Positions 14,901-15,437 of a stretch of DNA of 15,437 nt are shown here, piece after piece. The stretch comes from Austwickia sp039812465 (lineage in GTDB: Bacteria; Actinomycetota; Actinomycetes; Actinomycetales; Dermatophilaceae). A program made the position numbers and the translations under genes. The notes below the pieces were generated by a model, which saw nothing but the letters and a program-made list of their open reading frames with translations, did not search any database and had not been told where the DNA came from. Position 1 is the stretch's first letter. Every line of letters starts with the position of its first letter. Location: the NCBI GenBank assembly GCA_039812465.1, contig JBDIAS010000074.1, positions 1 through 15,437 on the forward strand, in the 5' to 3' direction.

Positions 14901-15437
14901 GTGGGCGCGCAGGCGCACGACTGGGTGACGCGGATGGCCGACGAGGTGATCGCGGCGGCCGACGAGCGCGACCGGGCCGCGGGGCGGACCCCGAGCGAGC
15001 GGCCGATCGTGTGCGCGTCCGGGCTCTCGCCGTCCGGTCCGATCCACCTGGGCAACCTGCGCGAGGTCATGACCCCGCACCTCGTCGCGGACGAGATCGC
15101 CCGGCGCGGCCGGGCGGTGGACCACCTGCTGAGCTGGGACGATTACGACCGCTACCGCAAGGTCCCGCAGGGCGTGGCGGGGATCGACGAGTCCTGGGCG
15201 CAGCACATCGGCAAGCCGCTCTCGTCGGTGCCGGCCCCCCGCGGATCGTCCCACGCGAGCTGGGCCGAGCACTTCAAGGCCGCGATGGTCGCCTCGCTGG
15301 AGGAGCTCGGGGTGCGTGTCCGCGGGATCAGTCAGACGCAGATGTACGGCTCGGGCGCGTACCGTGACTCCGTCCTGCGGGCGATGTCCCAGCGGGCCAC
15401 GATCGACGAGATCCTCGGCCGGTACCGGACCAAGAAG
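14901..15437 (+). CDS. lysS: Class I lysyl-tRNA synthetase, 3' end cut off by window
   Basis: Charges tRNA-Lys with lysine; cytoplasmic. 179 residues are visible of a protein usually above 500. The class I Rossmann fold is shown by CASGLSPSGPIHLGNLRE (38-54, with the HIGH-type motif HLGN), LVADEIARRGRAVDHLLSWDDYDRYRKVP (61-89), IGKPLSSVPAP and YWAEHF-like SWAEHFKAAM. This is the LysK type, unrelated to the class II LysU/LysS fold found in most bacteria; many actinobacteria carry it, often beside a class II copy. GTG 14901 is preceded by AAGGGAG with 6 bases spacing. Gap to purA is 21 bases, so co-transcription with purA is likely. The KMSKS-type motif lies beyond the window. Confidence 0.92.
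   Translation, partial: MGAQAHDWVTRMADEVIAAADERDRAAGRTPSERPIVCASGLSPSGPIHLGNLREVMTPHLVADEIARRGRAVDHLLSWDDYDRYRKVPQGVAGIDESWAQHIGKPLSSVPAPRGSSHASWAEHFKAAMVASLEELGVRVRGISQTQMYGSGAYRDSVLRAMSQRATIDEILGRYRTKK

Overview
The window is about 70% G+C, uses many GTG starts and has dense short-gap operons. Gene content (class II fructose-bisphosphate aldolase of the mycobacterial/streptomycete type, class I lysyl-tRNA synthetase, MetQNI, PurA) and promoters made of only a TANNNT -10 box placed 6-7 bases before the start codon point to a high-GC actinobacterium. Streptosporangiales or a relative is my guess, but the sequence alone does not fix the order. Every gene reads as ordinary chromosome. I see no prophage, insertion sequence, CRISPR array, tRNA or rRNA.

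Layout. 1-779 (-): exodeoxyribonuclease III, truncated by the window edge, divergent from 849-1649 (+), a short-chain dehydrogenase. 1659-4175 (+): metQ-metN-metI, a complete methionine ABC importer. 4251-4805 (+): pyrE. 4806-5075: convergent gap with a 20-bp G-rich tandem array. 5076-5798 (-): DedA-family membrane protein. 5830-5892: 21-bp x3 tandem array. 5877-6440 (-): degenerate histidine-phosphatase-like protein. 6488-7171 (-): SpoU/TrmH RNA 2'-O-methyltransferase. 7384-8412 (+): class II aldolase fba, divergent from the methyltransferase. 8529-13212 (-): a four-gene acetate-uptake cluster, in transcription order DUF485 protein, ActP symporter, a cNMP/CBS/nucleotidyltransferase-like protein and a DEDDh exonuclease. 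13557-14879 (+): purA, then 14901-15437 (+): class I lysyl-tRNA synthetase, cut by the window end.

How the genes fit together. Most are housekeeping: methionine import, pyrimidine and purine synthesis, glycolysis/gluconeogenesis, DNA repair, RNA modification and tRNA charging. The acetate cluster is the most suggestive functional unit. It pairs an acetate/cation symporter and its small partner with a multidomain ligand-sensing protein and a nuclease, and a CRP-like palindrome lies in its upstream region.

The strongest unexplained sequence signals are: (a) a repeated leaderless promoter geometry at six genes, with a seventh case at fba that would give a second, in-frame N-terminally extended start; (b) tandem duplications at or around the stop codons of four genes (pyrE, the phosphatase-like gene, fba, purA); (c) a perfect 21-bp inverted repeat between actP and the CBS gene; and (d) catalytic residue losses in the phosphatase-like protein and the SDR. 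I do not see an obviously new defence or biosynthetic system. All function calls come from reading motifs without database searches.
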